From contig NZ_NXEJ01000009.1 of assembly GCF_002915175.1 (NCBI RefSeq), positions 277,969 through 341,968 on the forward strand: DNA of 64,000 bases, read 5' to 3'. Source of the DNA: Agrobacterium rosae. GTDB taxonomy: Bacteria; Pseudomonadota; Alphaproteobacteria; Rhizobiales; Rhizobiaceae. Below, piece by piece: positions 1 to 10,454 of this stretch (its first letter is position 1; each line of letters starts with the position of its first letter). Made by a program: the position numbers and the translations under genes. The notes beneath the pieces are model-generated. The model ran no database searches. It was not told the origin of the DNA and worked only from the letters and a program-made list of their open reading frames with translations.

Positions 1-164
1 GTGATGGATTGCTCGGCTGCATTGGCCTGGCTCAGCGACAGCAGGGTCAAAGCCAGAACGGCAAGGGCCGTGACATGCAGGGAGGCGAGCAGCCACAACA
101 GCGTGTCACCCAAACGGCCCATCAACAGCGATGTCAGGCTCTGCGGCCTGGAAAGAACGGTCAT
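1..164 (-). CDS. N-terminus of an exported protein of unknown function (partial)
   Basis: The frame runs leftwards off the window from an ATG at 164, giving 54 visible residues. They form a signal-peptide-like N-terminus: a short polar/basic start, a long hydrophobic stretch (about residues 22-45) and an AxA-type cleavage site in SQANAAEQ. The mature part lies outside the window, so no function can be given. It is co-oriented with xerC upstream, separated by about 138 bp. Exported or membrane-anchored is an inference from the N-terminus only. Confidence 0.55.
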   Translation of the reverse strand, partial: MTVLSRPQSLTSLLMGRLGDTLLWLLASLHVTALAVLALTLLSLSQANAAEQSI

Positions 165-302
165 CGAATCACCCCGGTTTTCTGCCGTCGTTTATAGCGG
201 CGGGGGTTGCATGGAGGGTTAATAGCTATAGTTAACAGACTGTTAGTGGTCGTTTCTTTTTAAACATGGATCGAAACACCGTTACTCTTTCGATCTTATG
301 CG

Positions 303-1238
303 CTACGCACGCGGATGAGCGTTGTCGTAGATTTCGAGCAGTCTGGCGGTGTCCACTCCGGTGTAAATCTGCGTGGTGGACAGGCTGGCATGGCCGAGTA
401 ATTCCTGGATTGTGCGAAGATCGCCCCCACCCGCCAGCAGATGCGTGGCAAAGGAATGGCGCAGCGCATGCGGCGTGGCATTTTCCGGCAGACCGAATGC
501 GCCGCGCAATTTCTGCATTTCGCGCTGGATGATGGCGGGCTGAAGTTTAGCACCACGCGCACCGACAAAAAGCGGCTCGTCCGTGGGCAGATGATAAGGG
601 CAGAGTGCGCGATAGGCATCGACCGCTTCCAGAACGACGGGAAGCAGCGGGACGATGCGCATCTTGTTGCCTTTTCCGGTGACCCGCAGACTGCGTGTGC
701 CGCTGGTCAAGTCGGCGGGCCTCAGGCCTAGGGCCTCGGAGATACGCAGACCACACCCATAAAGCAGGGCCAGCACGGCGGCATCGCGTGCTGCGATCCA
801 CGGTTCTTCGGAAAGCTGTGCTTCTTTTGTGGTTATTGTCAGGGCCTGCCGGTCCGTGAGCGGCTTTGGTAGGGATTTCGGCTGTTTGGGCGAGCGCATG
901 GCCGTGGCACCGGCGGCATTGACCAGCCCCTTTTTCTCCAGATACCGCAGGAAAGATCGAAGACCGGCCAGATGCCGGCCCAATGAGCGGGCACCGGCAC
1001 CCTCTTTTCTGCGTGACGCCAGAAAGGCGCGCAGATCGACGGCACGCAGATTGCTGACATCGCTGATGCGCGTCGGATGCCCGAGATATCCTGTCATGAA
1101 CATTAGAAACTGGCGGGTATCGCGTTCATAGGCTTCGACCGTGTTGTCCGACAGACGACGCTCACCATCCAGTGCGCCAAGCCATGACTGGCGTTCGCTC
1201 AGAAGGTCCGGATCGGCAAAGGTCAGAATTTCATCCAC
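303..1238 (-). CDS. xerC: Tyrosine site-specific recombinase XerC
   Basis: A 311-residue integrase of the usual Xer length. The N-terminal SAM-like core-binding domain covers about residues 10-105 and the catalytic domain about 125-305. The full catalytic set is visible: R165 in CGLRISEAL, K189 in TGKGNK, H257 and R260 in PHALRHSFATHLL, H283 in LGHAS and the nucleophile Y292 in TQIYT. Xer recombinases resolve chromosome dimers at dif together with a partner, XerD. The start is GTG at 1238, with AAGGAAG about 7 nt upstream; no ATG fits as well. It is divergent from priA, the usual rhizobial neighbour. XerC rather than XerD is inferred from the priA context. Confidence 0.9.
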   Translation of the reverse strand: MDEILTFADPDLLSERQSWLGALDGERRLSDNTVEAYERDTRQFLMFMTGYLGHPTRISDVSNLRAVDLRAFLASRRKEGAGARSLGRHLAGLRSFLRYLEKKGLVNAAGATAMRSPKQPKSLPKPLTDRQALTITTKEAQLSEEPWIAARDAAVLALLYGCGLRISEALGLRPADLTSGTRSLRVTGKGNKMRIVPLLPVVLEAVDAYRALCPYHLPTDEPLFVGARGAKLQPAIIQREMQKLRGAFGLPENATPHALRHSFATHLLAGGGDLRTIQELLGHASLSTTQIYTGVDTARLLEIYDNAHPRA

Positions 1239-1372
1239 GTCGCGTCTTCCTTATATCTGGATGGACACTAGAGAACTGCCGTCAGTATTTGGTTAAAATG
1301 CGGGTGACAGGGCGCGACGTGTTCCGCTAAAGGTTCCCTTTTCGTTTGGCAAAGGGCATGGTCGCCGACATC

Positions 1373-3604
1373 ATGGCAAAAGATTCGACCGATCTGTTTG
1401 GAGCGCTGTTTGGCGATCAACAGCCGACACACGGTGCGCCTGTGACGTCGGTGCCTGTTCTGGTGCCGATGCCAGCGCCGGGGCCATACAGCTATTCAGT
1501 TCCAAACGACATGGTGGTGGAGCCGGGGTCCATCGTGCAGGTTCCCTTGGGTCCGCGACAGGTCATCGGTGTCGTCTGGGATAAGACGGATGGTGCCTCT
1601 GTCGATCCGAAGAAGCTGCGACCGATCACGAAAAAATTCGATTGCCCGCCGATGCGCGATGAAATGCGCCGTTTCATCGATTGGGTGGCCACCTACACAT
1701 TGTCGCCTCCGGGGCTGGTGGCGCGCATGGCGTTGCGAGCACCCGCCGCGTTCGACCCTGAACCGATGATCGAAGGTTTGCGGTTGACGGAAGCGCGTCC
1801 GGAACGGCTGACGCCTGCGCGCGGGCGTGTCATCGAGTTGGCCGGTGAGGGACATGCCTGGACCAAAAGCGGTCTCGCCAATGCCGCCGGCGTATCGACC
1901 AGTGTCATCGACGGTTTGGCCAAGCAGGGCATTTTCGAAACCGTTTTCCTGCCCGCCCCGCCTGTCGTGGCAGAGCCCGATCCTGATTATACCGAGCCCC
2001 GCCTCGAAGGGCCGCAAAAGCAGGCGGCGTCAGAGATTCTGGAAGACGTCGAGAAGGGTGGTTTTGCGGTTTCGCTGATCGACGGCGTCACCGGGTCCGG
2101 CAAGACCGAGGTCTATTTCGAGGCGGTGGCCGAAACCTTGCGACAGGGCAAACAGGTGCTGATCCTGTTGCCGGAAATCGCGCTGACGGCGTCGTTTCTG
2201 GATCGCTTTCAGGACCGCTTCGGCTCGAAACCGGCTGAATGGCATTCCGATCTGTCACCGCGCATGCGCGAGAAAGTCTGGCGGCAAACTGTGACGGGTG
2301 AGGTGCGGGTGGTTGCCGGTGCGCGCTCTGCGCTGTTTCTGCCTTTCGATAATCTTGGCCTGATCATCGTTGATGAAGAGCATGACCCTGCCTATAAGCA
2401 GGAAGACCGCGTCTATTATAATGCCCGTGACATGGCGGTTGTTCGGGCGCGAATCGCTGACTTTCCGGTCGTGCTTGTGTCTGCCACGCCATCGGTGGAA
2501 AGTCAGGTCAACGGCACGTCGGGTCGCTACAACACCATTCATCTTCACACGCGGTTTGGCGATGCGGCAATGCCGGACCTGCATCTGGTCGATATGCGTC
2601 GTCACCCCCCAGAGAGGGGCGGCTTTCTGTCGCCGGTGCTTCTGCGCGGCATCGCCAAAACCATCGAGAAGGGCGAACAGTCGCTGCTTTTCCTGAACCG
2701 GCGCGGCTATGCACCGCTGACGCTATGCCGGGTGTGCGGCCATCGCTTCCAGTGCCCGCAATGTTCCAGCTGGTTGGTGGAACACCGTTTTCGCAGCCAA
2801 TTGCAGTGCCATCAATGCGGCTACAATCAGCCGACGCCTGATCACTGCCCGGAATGCGGCACATTCGATCATCTGGCGGCCTGCGGTCCCGGCGTGGAGC
2901 GTATTGCCGAGGAGGTCGAGAAACATTTTCCCGAGGCGCGGACGATCGTGCTGTCTTCCGACCTGATGGGTGTCAAACGCTTGCGGCTGGAATTAGAGGC
3001 CATCGTCAAAGGCGAGGCGGATATCGTGATCGGCACGCAGCTTGTCGCCAAGGGTCATAACTTTCCGCTGATGACACTCGTCGGTATCGTCGACGCGGAT
3101 CTGGGGCTGGCGAATGGTGACCCACGCGCGGCGGAACGCACATTCCAGCTTTTGTCACAGGTCACGGGCCGTGCAGGCCGAACCGGCCTGAAGAGCCATG
3201 GCCTGTTGCAAACCTATCAGCCGCAACATCCCGTCATGCAGGCCATTGTTTCAGGCGACGCTGCCGCATTTTACGAACGCGAAGTGATCGAGCGGGAAAA
3301 GGCATTACTGCCGCCATTCGGTCGTTTGGCCTCTCTCATCGTCTCAGCCGATACGCGAGCGGAAGCCGAGACCCATGCACGTGGTCTGCGCGCATCCGCA
3401 CCGCAGGCTTCAGGCATCATGCTTCTGGGGCCAGCGGAGGCGCCGCTGGCACTTATCCGCGGGCGGTATCGTTTCCGGCTGCTTGTCCACGGCAAGCGGA
3501 ACTCCGACATGCAAGGTTTCATGCGTGCCATGCTGACTGGCGGACCGAAAGAGCGTGGATCGGTGCATGTGCAGGTGGATATAGACCCACAAAGTTTTCT
3601 TTGA
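1373..3604 (+). CDS. priA: Primosomal replication restart helicase PriA
   Basis: Superfamily 2 DNA helicase that reloads the replisome at stalled or repaired forks. An N-terminal DNA-binding domain precedes Walker A (VTGSGKTE, near residue 238), a DEEH box near 333, and the PriA zinc-binding insert with paired CxxC motifs between about 452 and 497 (CRVCGHRFQCPQC, CHQCGY, CPECG). Helicase motif VI region is present (QVTGRAGR). From the ATG at 1373 the protein has 743 residues, normal for PriA. ATG 1358 and TTG 1346 are in frame upstream and cannot be excluded, because none has an ideal ribosome-binding site. It is divergent from xerC with 134 bp between. Confidence 0.95.
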   Translation: MAKDSTDLFGALFGDQQPTHGAPVTSVPVLVPMPAPGPYSYSVPNDMVVEPGSIVQVPLGPRQVIGVVWDKTDGASVDPKKLRPITKKFDCPPMRDEMRRFIDWVATYTLSPPGLVARMALRAPAAFDPEPMIEGLRLTEARPERLTPARGRVIELAGEGHAWTKSGLANAAGVSTSVIDGLAKQGIFETVFLPAPPVVAEPDPDYTEPRLEGPQKQAASEILEDVEKGGFAVSLIDGVTGSGKTEVYFEAVAETLRQGKQVLILLPEIALTASFLDRFQDRFGSKPAEWHSDLSPRMREKVWRQTVTGEVRVVAGARSALFLPFDNLGLIIVDEEHDPAYKQEDRVYYNARDMAVVRARIADFPVVLVSATPSVESQVNGTSGRYNTIHLHTRFGDAAMPDLHLVDMRRHPPERGGFLSPVLLRGIAKTIEKGEQSLLFLNRRGYAPLTLCRVCGHRFQCPQCSSWLVEHRFRSQLQCHQCGYNQPTPDHCPECGTFDHLAACGPGVERIAEEVEKHFPEARTIVLSSDLMGVKRLRLELEAIVKGEADIVIGTQLVAKGHNFPLMTLVGIVDADLGLANGDPRAAERTFQLLSQVTGRAGRTGLKSHGLLQTYQPQHPVMQAIVSGDAAAFYEREVIEREKALLPPFGRLASLIVSADTRAEAETHARGLRASAPQASGIMLLGPAEAPLALIRGRYRFRLLVHGKRNSDMQGFMRAMLTGGPKERGSVHVQVDIDPQSFL

Positions 3605-3669
3605 GCTTCTTTCGATGTGCGATCTGCCATGGCATAAGGCGGCAGGGGATCACTGATTTGGGGACTATC

Positions 3670-4056
3670 ATGGAGTTTTATTTTCCGACCGAATTCGGCG
3701 AGCAAATGGCTTTTGTCGCTGCGGCCGTGTCTGCGATCATCGGGCTTTTCGTCATGTTTGCACCGGGGGTAACGTTCCGCCTGTTCGGTTTGCAATTCAT
3801 GACGGATCGACGCGACGGGCTGGTGCTTCTACGCTCGTCTCTCGGCGGCTTTTATCTCGGCTTTGGCGCAACAGCGCTGCTTTTGGCGCAGCCCATGGTC
3901 TATCTTGCGTTCGGCGCTTCTTTTGCGCTTGCCGTGTTCGGTGCCATTCTCTCTATCCTGTCGGATGGTGGAGCAACGGTGCGAAATTGCCTACTCCTGG
4001 TTGTTCATTCCGTCTTGGCTGCATTGCCGCTGATGTACGTCTTCGGGTTGTTCTAA
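3670..4056 (+). CDS. Small integral membrane protein, unknown function
   Basis: A 128-residue protein from ATG 3670 with about four hydrophobic segments (around residues 13-32, 50-70, 75-95 and 108-126), so an inner-membrane protein. The organisation resembles small DUF4345-like membrane proteins, but this is a weak impression. It follows priA by about 65 bp on the same strand and ends 259 bp before the ATP synthase operon. A conserved FGLQFMTDRRDG loop lies after the first segments. No catalytic motif is visible. Confidence 0.65.
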   Translation: MEFYFPTEFGEQMAFVAAAVSAIIGLFVMFAPGVTFRLFGLQFMTDRRDGLVLLRSSLGGFYLGFGATALLLAQPMVYLAFGASFALAVFGAILSILSDGGATVRNCLLLVVHSVLAALPLMYVFGLF

Positions 4057-4315
4057 AAACGATTTTGCGTCGATAATGATGTCATTGCGGGTCACAACTG
4101 CGTAATTTGAAAAAATTAACGTTCCAGCTCTGGCTCAAAAGACACTTTCCGTTACCACGCGTGTTGCGAGTCCCGGCTTCCTATGCTAGACGGACCGCGA
4201 AATCGATAAAAGGCAGGGGGGAATTCCGGTCTTTTTCGGGGAAATTGAAACGATTTCAAGAATTTGGCGCGCCGCGAAATCGGCCCCTGTTTCTTGGACG
4301 ATTAGCAGGGAAAAA

Positions 4316-4867
4316 GTGCCCGTGGCAAATGCCTCCCATGGAACATCCGGTGTAGCGGAAAGGTATGCGTCGTCGCTTTTCGAGCTCGCTTTGGAAGCGG
4401 GTGTTGTTGATGCAGTCGGTGCCGATCTCGATACGTTTCAGGCTCTGCTTGATGAAAGTGATGATCTGAAGCGTCTGGTTGCGAGCCCGGTCTTTTCTTC
4501 GGAAGATCAGTCGCGTGCCATTTCTGCTCTTGCGACAAAGGCTGGTATCTCTGGTCTGTCTGCAAATTTTCTAAAGGTCGTTGCTGGCAATCGTCGTCTG
4601 TTTGCTGTTCCCGGCATGATCGTTGCCTACCGTGAAATCGCTGCCGCTCATCGCGGTGAGATTACTGCCGAAGTAACTTCGGCACATGCGCTGGATGAGG
4701 CGCAGGAAACTGAACTGAAAGCGGCGTTGAAGAGCGTCACTGGTAAGGATGTGAAGGTCGCGCTGACCATCGATCCATCCATTCTTGGCGGTCTTATCGT
4801 CAAGGTTGGCTCGCGCCAGATTGATACGTCTCTTCGCACCAAACTTTCCACCCTTAAGCTTGACTGA
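4316..4867 (+). CDS. atpH: F-type ATP synthase delta subunit
   Basis: First gene of the F1 operon; a peripheral-stalk protein linking F1 to the b subunits. The 183 residues include the typical N-terminal [15 protein letters not shown] helix and the C-terminal signature region around [16 protein letters not shown]. The start is GTG at 4316 with AGGG five bases upstream; a second GTG at 4322 is possible. The 259 bp upstream hold no gene and presumably the operon promoter, but I could not fix convincing -35/-10 boxes. In Rhizobiales the F0 genes are normally elsewhere, which fits their absence here. Confidence 0.95.
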   Translation: MPVANASHGTSGVAERYASSLFELALEAGVVDAVGADLDTFQALLDESDDLKRLVASPVFSSEDQSRAISALATKAGISGLSANFLKVVAGNRRLFAVPGMIVAYREIAAAHRGEITAEVTSAHALDEAQETELKAALKSVTGKDVKVALTIDPSILGGLIVKVGSRQIDTSLRTKLSTLKLD

Positions 4868-4880
4868 AAGAGGTTGGCTG

Positions 4881-6410
4881 ATGGATATCCGCGCCGCGGA
4901 AATTTCCGCAATTCTAAAAGACCAGATCAAAAATTTCGGCAACGAGGCGGAAGTCTCGGAAGTCGGCCAAGTGCTTTCCGTCGGTGACGGTATTGCCCGC
5001 GTTTATGGCCTCGACAATGTTCAGGCCGGTGAAATGGTCGAGTTCCCAGGCGGCATTCGCGGCATGGCACTCAACCTCGAAAACGACAACGTCGGTGTTG
5101 TTATTTTCGGTTCCGACCGTGACATCAAGGAAGGCGACACCGTCAAGCGGACTGGCGCTATCGTTGACGTTCCTGTCGGTCCAGAGCTTCTCGGCCGCGT
5201 GGTCGATGCTCTCGGCAACCCGATCGACGGCAAGGGCCCGATCAACGCAACGCGCCGTTCGCGCGTTGACGTCAAGGCTCCTGGTATCATTCCGCGCAAG
5301 TCGGTTCACGAGCCAATGTCGACAGGCCTCAAGGCCATCGATGCTCTGATCCCGGTTGGTCGTGGCCAGCGCGAGCTTGTTATCGGCGACCGCCAGACAG
5401 GCAAGACAGCGATCATTCTCGATACGATCCTGAACCAGAAGGCCATTCACGACAGTGGTCCAGACAGCGAAAAGCTGTACTGCGTCTACGTCGCTATCGG
5501 CCAGAAGCGTTCGACCGTTGCCCAGTTCGTGAAGGTTCTGGAAGAGCGTGGCGCTCTGCAGTACTCGATCATCGTTGCTGCAACGGCTTCCGATCCTGCT
5601 CCAATGCAGTATCTGGCACCGTTTGCCGGTTGCGCCATGGGCGAATACTTCCGTGATAACGGTATGCATGCGCTGATCGGTTACGACGACCTTTCCAAGC
5701 AGGCTGTTGCCTACCGTCAGATGTCGCTTCTTCTGCGTCGTCCTCCGGGCCGCGAAGCTTATCCTGGCGACGTTTTCTACCTGCACTCCCGCTTGCTCGA
5801 GCGCGCCGCCAAGATGGGTGACGATGCTGGCAATGGTTCGCTGACGGCTCTGCCTGTCATCGAAACGCAGGGTAACGACGTTTCCGCGTTCATTCCGACC
5901 AACGTGATCTCGATCACCGACGGCCAGATCTTCCTCGAAACCGACCTGTTCTATCAGGGTATCCGTCCGGCCGTTAACGTCGGTCTGTCGGTTTCGCGCG
6001 TTGGTTCTGCCGCTCAGATCAAGGCCATGAAGCAGGTTGCCGGTTCGATCAAGGGCGAGCTTGCCCAGTATCGTGAAATGGCAGCGTTCGCCCAGTTCGG
6101 TTCCGACCTCGATGCCTCCACACAGCGTTTGCTGAACCGTGGTGCACGTCTGACCGAATTGCTCAAGCAGCCACAGTTCTCTCCGCTCAAGACGGAAGAA
6201 CAGGTTGCGGTGATCTTTGCTGGTGTAAATGGCTACCTGGATAAGGTCGCTGTTGCAGACATCAGCAAGTTCGAGCAGGGTCTGCTTTCCTACCTCCGCT
6301 CGGAAGGCAAGGACATTCTCGACACCATCCGCACGGAAAAGGCTGTTAGCGATGACACCAAGGGCAAGCTGAAGACTGCTCTTGAAAACTTCGCCAAGTC
6401 TTTCTCCTGA
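4881..6410 (+). CDS. atpA: F-type ATP synthase alpha subunit
   Basis: Non-catalytic nucleotide-binding subunit of F1, 509 residues. Visible motifs are Walker [11 protein letters not shown] near residue 170 and the alpha/beta signature region ([17 protein letters not shown]) near 365. The start ATG 4881 follows GAAAGAGG by a suitable spacing; an upstream in-frame extension into atpH is spurious. It lies 13 bp after atpH. Length and sequence are typical, with no anomalies. Confidence 0.98.
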   Translation: MDIRAAEISAILKDQIKNFGNEAEVSEVGQVLSVGDGIARVYGLDNVQAGEMVEFPGGIRGMALNLENDNVGVVIFGSDRDIKEGDTVKRTGAIVDVPVGPELLGRVVDALGNPIDGKGPINATRRSRVDVKAPGIIPRKSVHEPMSTGLKAIDALIPVGRGQRELVIGDRQTGKTAIILDTILNQKAIHDSGPDSEKLYCVYVAIGQKRSTVAQFVKVLEERGALQYSIIVAATASDPAPMQYLAPFAGCAMGEYFRDNGMHALIGYDDLSKQAVAYRQMSLLLRRPPGREAYPGDVFYLHSRLLERAAKMGDDAGNGSLTALPVIETQGNDVSAFIPTNVISITDGQIFLETDLFYQGIRPAVNVGLSVSRVGSAAQIKAMKQVAGSIKGELAQYREMAAFAQFGSDLDASTQRLLNRGARLTELLKQPQFSPLKTEEQVAVIFAGVNGYLDKVAVADISKFEQGLLSYLRSEGKDILDTIRTEKAVSDDTKGKLKTALENFAKSFS

Positions 6411-6438
6411 TTAGCCTCGTGACTGGGACGGATAACGG

Positions 6439-7317
6439 ATGCCTTCACTAAAGGATCTGAAAAACCGCATAGCCTCCGTAAAGGCGACGCAGAAGATTAC
6501 CAAGGCGATGAAAATGGTCGCCGCGGCGAAGCTTCGGCGCGCCCAGGAAGCTGCGGAGGCCGCCCGGCCTTACTCGCAGCGCATGGGTGCCGTGCTTGCC
6601 AATATCGCTCAGGCGGTAGAGGCAGACGTTGCTCCGGTTCTGATGACCGGTACGGGCAAGGACGACGTGCATCTGCTCGTCGTCTGCACGGCTGACCGTG
6701 GTCTTTGCGGTGGTTTCAACGCTCAGATTTCCCGTTTTGCTCGTGATCGTGCTCGCAAGCTGATCGCGCAGGGCAAGACGGTCAAGATCATGACCGTCGG
6801 CAAGAAGGGCTACGATAGCCTGCGTCGCGAATTCTCATCCAACATCATCGAGCGCATTGAACTGCGTGACGTGAAGCGGGTGGGTTTCGAGAACGCCGAT
6901 GGCATCGCCAAGAAGATCATCGCGCGTTTCAACGCCGGTGAGTTCGATGTCTGCACGCTGATCTATTCCGAGTTCAAATCGGTCATCAGCCAGATCCCGA
7001 CAGGTCTGCAGCTTATTCCTGCTGCGGCACCTGCGGTCGAGGTCGAGCAGTCTGCGACGACGGCGATTTACGAATACGAGCCGGATGCGGCTTCCATTCT
7101 GGAAGATCTTATTCCGCGCAACATTTCGGTTCAGGTTTTCCGGGCTCTGCTCGAAAACGTGGCTGGCGAAATGGGTGCCAAGATGAGCGCGATGGACAAT
7201 GCCACGCGCAACGCCGGTGAAATGATCAACAAGTTGACGCTTTCCTATAACCGTCAGCGTCAGGCTCAGATCACCAAGGAACTGATTGAAATCATTTCGG
7301 GCGCGGAAGCGCTCTGA
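6439..7317 (+). CDS. atpG: F-type ATP synthase gamma subunit
   Basis: Central rotor shaft of F1, 292 residues. The N-terminal helix ([20 protein letters not shown]) and the C-terminal helix with [12 protein letters not shown] are characteristic. It lies 28 bp after atpA and 24 bp before atpD, within the operon. No insertion or truncation was seen. Confidence 0.97.
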   Translation: MPSLKDLKNRIASVKATQKITKAMKMVAAAKLRRAQEAAEAARPYSQRMGAVLANIAQAVEADVAPVLMTGTGKDDVHLLVVCTADRGLCGGFNAQISRFARDRARKLIAQGKTVKIMTVGKKGYDSLRREFSSNIIERIELRDVKRVGFENADGIAKKIIARFNAGEFDVCTLIYSEFKSVISQIPTGLQLIPAAAPAVEVEQSATTAIYEYEPDAASILEDLIPRNISVQVFRALLENVAGEMGAKMSAMDNATRNAGEMINKLTLSYNRQRQAQITKELIEIISGAEAL

Positions 7318-7323
7318 GGTTAA

Positions 7324-8799
<1,476 letters not shown>

Positions 8800-8813
8800 T
8801 AATGCTATCAAGA

Positions 8814-8842
8814 AAAGGCGCGTGGCTTTTCCACGCGCCTTT
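8814..8842 (+). terminator. Hairpin between atpD and atpC (terminator-like or RNA-processing element)
   Basis: A perfect 12-bp inverted repeat: AAAGGCGCGTGG, loop CTTTT, then CCACGCGCCTTT. Only three T residues close the 3' arm, so termination may be partial. It could lower atpC expression relative to atpD or protect the upstream mRNA from 3' decay. The structure is read directly from sequence; the role is inference. Confidence 0.7.
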
Positions 8843-8875
8843 GTTCGTCGCGCAACAGAAAAGAAGTGAATAGCC

Positions 8876-9283
8876 ATGGCCGACAGTTTCAAATTCGAAC
8901 TTGTTTCTCCGGAGCGTCTGCTTGTTTCCGAAACGGTCACTGAAGTTGTCATTCCCGCCACGCTTGGCGAAATGACGATTCTGCCGAACCATGCGCCTGT
9001 TATGACGACCATCAAGCCCGGCGTCGTCAAAGTGAAGTTCGCTTCTGGCGAAACGCATAAATACGTTGTCTTCGGTGGTTTTGCCGACATCGTACAGAGC
9101 GGCTGCACATTGCTTGCCGAATCTGCCGTTGCAGCCGATGAGATGACACCGGATACGCTTCAGAAGCGGATCGATGCTGCCAAGGCAGAAATTGACGAGA
9201 CCGGTCATCACGAACATCGCACGAAGCTTGAGAAGTACATGTACGAACTGACGAACCTTCATGAGGTTCTCGTCGCAGCTTGA
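8876..9283 (+). CDS. atpC: F-type ATP synthase epsilon subunit
   Basis: A 135-residue rotor subunit with the N-terminal beta-sandwich (FELVSPERLL, GEMTILPNHAPVMTTIKPG) and a C-terminal helical part. Epsilon couples gamma to the c-ring and inhibits ATP hydrolysis. The start ATG 8876 is preceded by AGAAGTGAATAGCC. It is the last gene of the operon, with a terminator 49 bp downstream. Confidence 0.96.
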   Translation: MADSFKFELVSPERLLVSETVTEVVIPATLGEMTILPNHAPVMTTIKPGVVKVKFASGETHKYVVFGGFADIVQSGCTLLAESAVAADEMTPDTLQKRIDAAKAEIDETGHHEHRTKLEKYMYELTNLHEVLVAA

Positions 9284-9331
9284 AAGGACAGGGCGGGTTC
9301 TCCAAAGGAATGACGCCCCCTCCGGTTTACG

Positions 9332-9358
9332 AAAGCGGCCTAGATGGCCGCTTTTTTG
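9332..9358 (+). terminator. Rho-independent terminator of the atp operon
   Basis: Stem AAAGCGGCC, loop TAGAT, stem GGCCGCTTT, followed by a T-rich run. It is placed directly after atpC and before fdhD. Confidence 0.9.
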
Positions 9359-9455
9359 TTTTCATATGAGGGTGTCGCGGCCAAGATGCCGCATCCGCCA
9401 TGAATAGAGCCGACATGTGATGCAGCGCGGTCGATGATGGATAAGGTCCCATGTG

Positions 9456-10289
9456 ATGCCAGGCAAAAACATATCCAGACCAGTTATCAGAATGTCGCGT
9501 CGCGATGGCGTTGTTGCCACCGGCAAACGCATTGTGCCGGAAGAAGTGCCGATCGCTTTTTCCTATGGCGGTTCGACCCATGCGGTGATGATGGCAACAC
9601 CCGCTGACCTTGAAGATTTTGCGACCGGTTTCAGCTTGACCGAAGGCATCATTTCCAGCGCTGACGAGATCGACTGCATCGATGTTCTGGATGCAGACCG
9701 AGGATTCGACGTGCAAGTCACGCTTCGCGATGCGCAGGCGGATGCCCTGCGCCTTCGCCGTCGGCATATGGCCGGTCCTGTCGGTTGTGGTCTTTGCGGT
9801 ATTGAATCCATCGAGCAGGCTGTGCGTGTCGTACCTGATGTGTCCAACGTGCGTCTCGGCCTCGACGCGGAGACAATCGCGACCGCAATGAACGCTCTGA
9901 ATGGTGCGCAGCCGCTTCACACAGAAACACGAGCCGTCCATGGCGCAGGCTTTTACGTGCCAGAAATCGGGTTAATTGCCGTGCGGGAGGACGTCGGTCG
10001 GCATAATGCACTCGATAAGCTGACCGGTGCGGTGCTGCGCTCAGGGCATGCCGGTCGGGACGGTGTCGTGGTCGTCACGAGCCGTCTCTCCGTTGAAATG
10101 GTGCAGAAGGCTGCAATCCTTGGAAGTGGCATATTGGTTGCCGTGTCCGCCCCAACGGCGCTTGCGGTTGAAACGGCAGATGCCGCGGGGATGACGTTGA
10201 TTGCGCTCGCACGCGGCGACGACTTCGAAGTCTTCACACATTTCAATCGCGTCGTTCTTGATACAGCGCAGGCTCATTCTACTTCGTAG
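9456..10289 (+). CDS. fdhD: Formate dehydrogenase accessory sulfurtransferase FdhD
   Basis: Carries sulfur from a cysteine desulfurase to the molybdenum cofactor of formate dehydrogenase. It has the family motif GCGLCGIES with the sulfur-carrying CxxC cysteines at residues 111 and 114, and the conserved EDVGRHNALDK segment. Length is 277 residues from ATG 9456; GTG 9453 or ATG 9492 are alternative starts. No formate dehydrogenase structural gene is in view. The next genes encode a two-component system and an OFA-type transporter, a family that includes oxalate:formate exchangers, so a link to formate metabolism is possible but unproven. Confidence 0.93.
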   Translation: MPGKNISRPVIRMSRRDGVVATGKRIVPEEVPIAFSYGGSTHAVMMATPADLEDFATGFSLTEGIISSADEIDCIDVLDADRGFDVQVTLRDAQADALRLRRRHMAGPVGCGLCGIESIEQAVRVVPDVSNVRLGLDAETIATAMNALNGAQPLHTETRAVHGAGFYVPEIGLIAVREDVGRHNALDKLTGAVLRSGHAGRDGVVVVTSRLSVEMVQKAAILGSGILVAVSAPTALAVETADAAGMTLIALARGDDFEVFTHFNRVVLDTAQAHSTS

Positions 10290-10454
10290 AGGTTTTGCCG
10301 ATTTTGCTTTTGGCTCTGCCTCTGCTATTCGTCAATTTCGGTGCGGCGCTGTGGGCCGGTCGGTATGAATTAGCATGATGCGTTGGTCGATCCGTGAGCC
10401 GCTCTTAGCTGGAGAGCGTCGCGCGTTGATGAACGCTAATCGCAGGAGAGCGAT

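Noticed and set aside
1..222. Plus-strand open frame at the left edge
   Set aside because: The minus strand gives a coherent signal peptide starting at 164; the plus-strand product has no plausible features.
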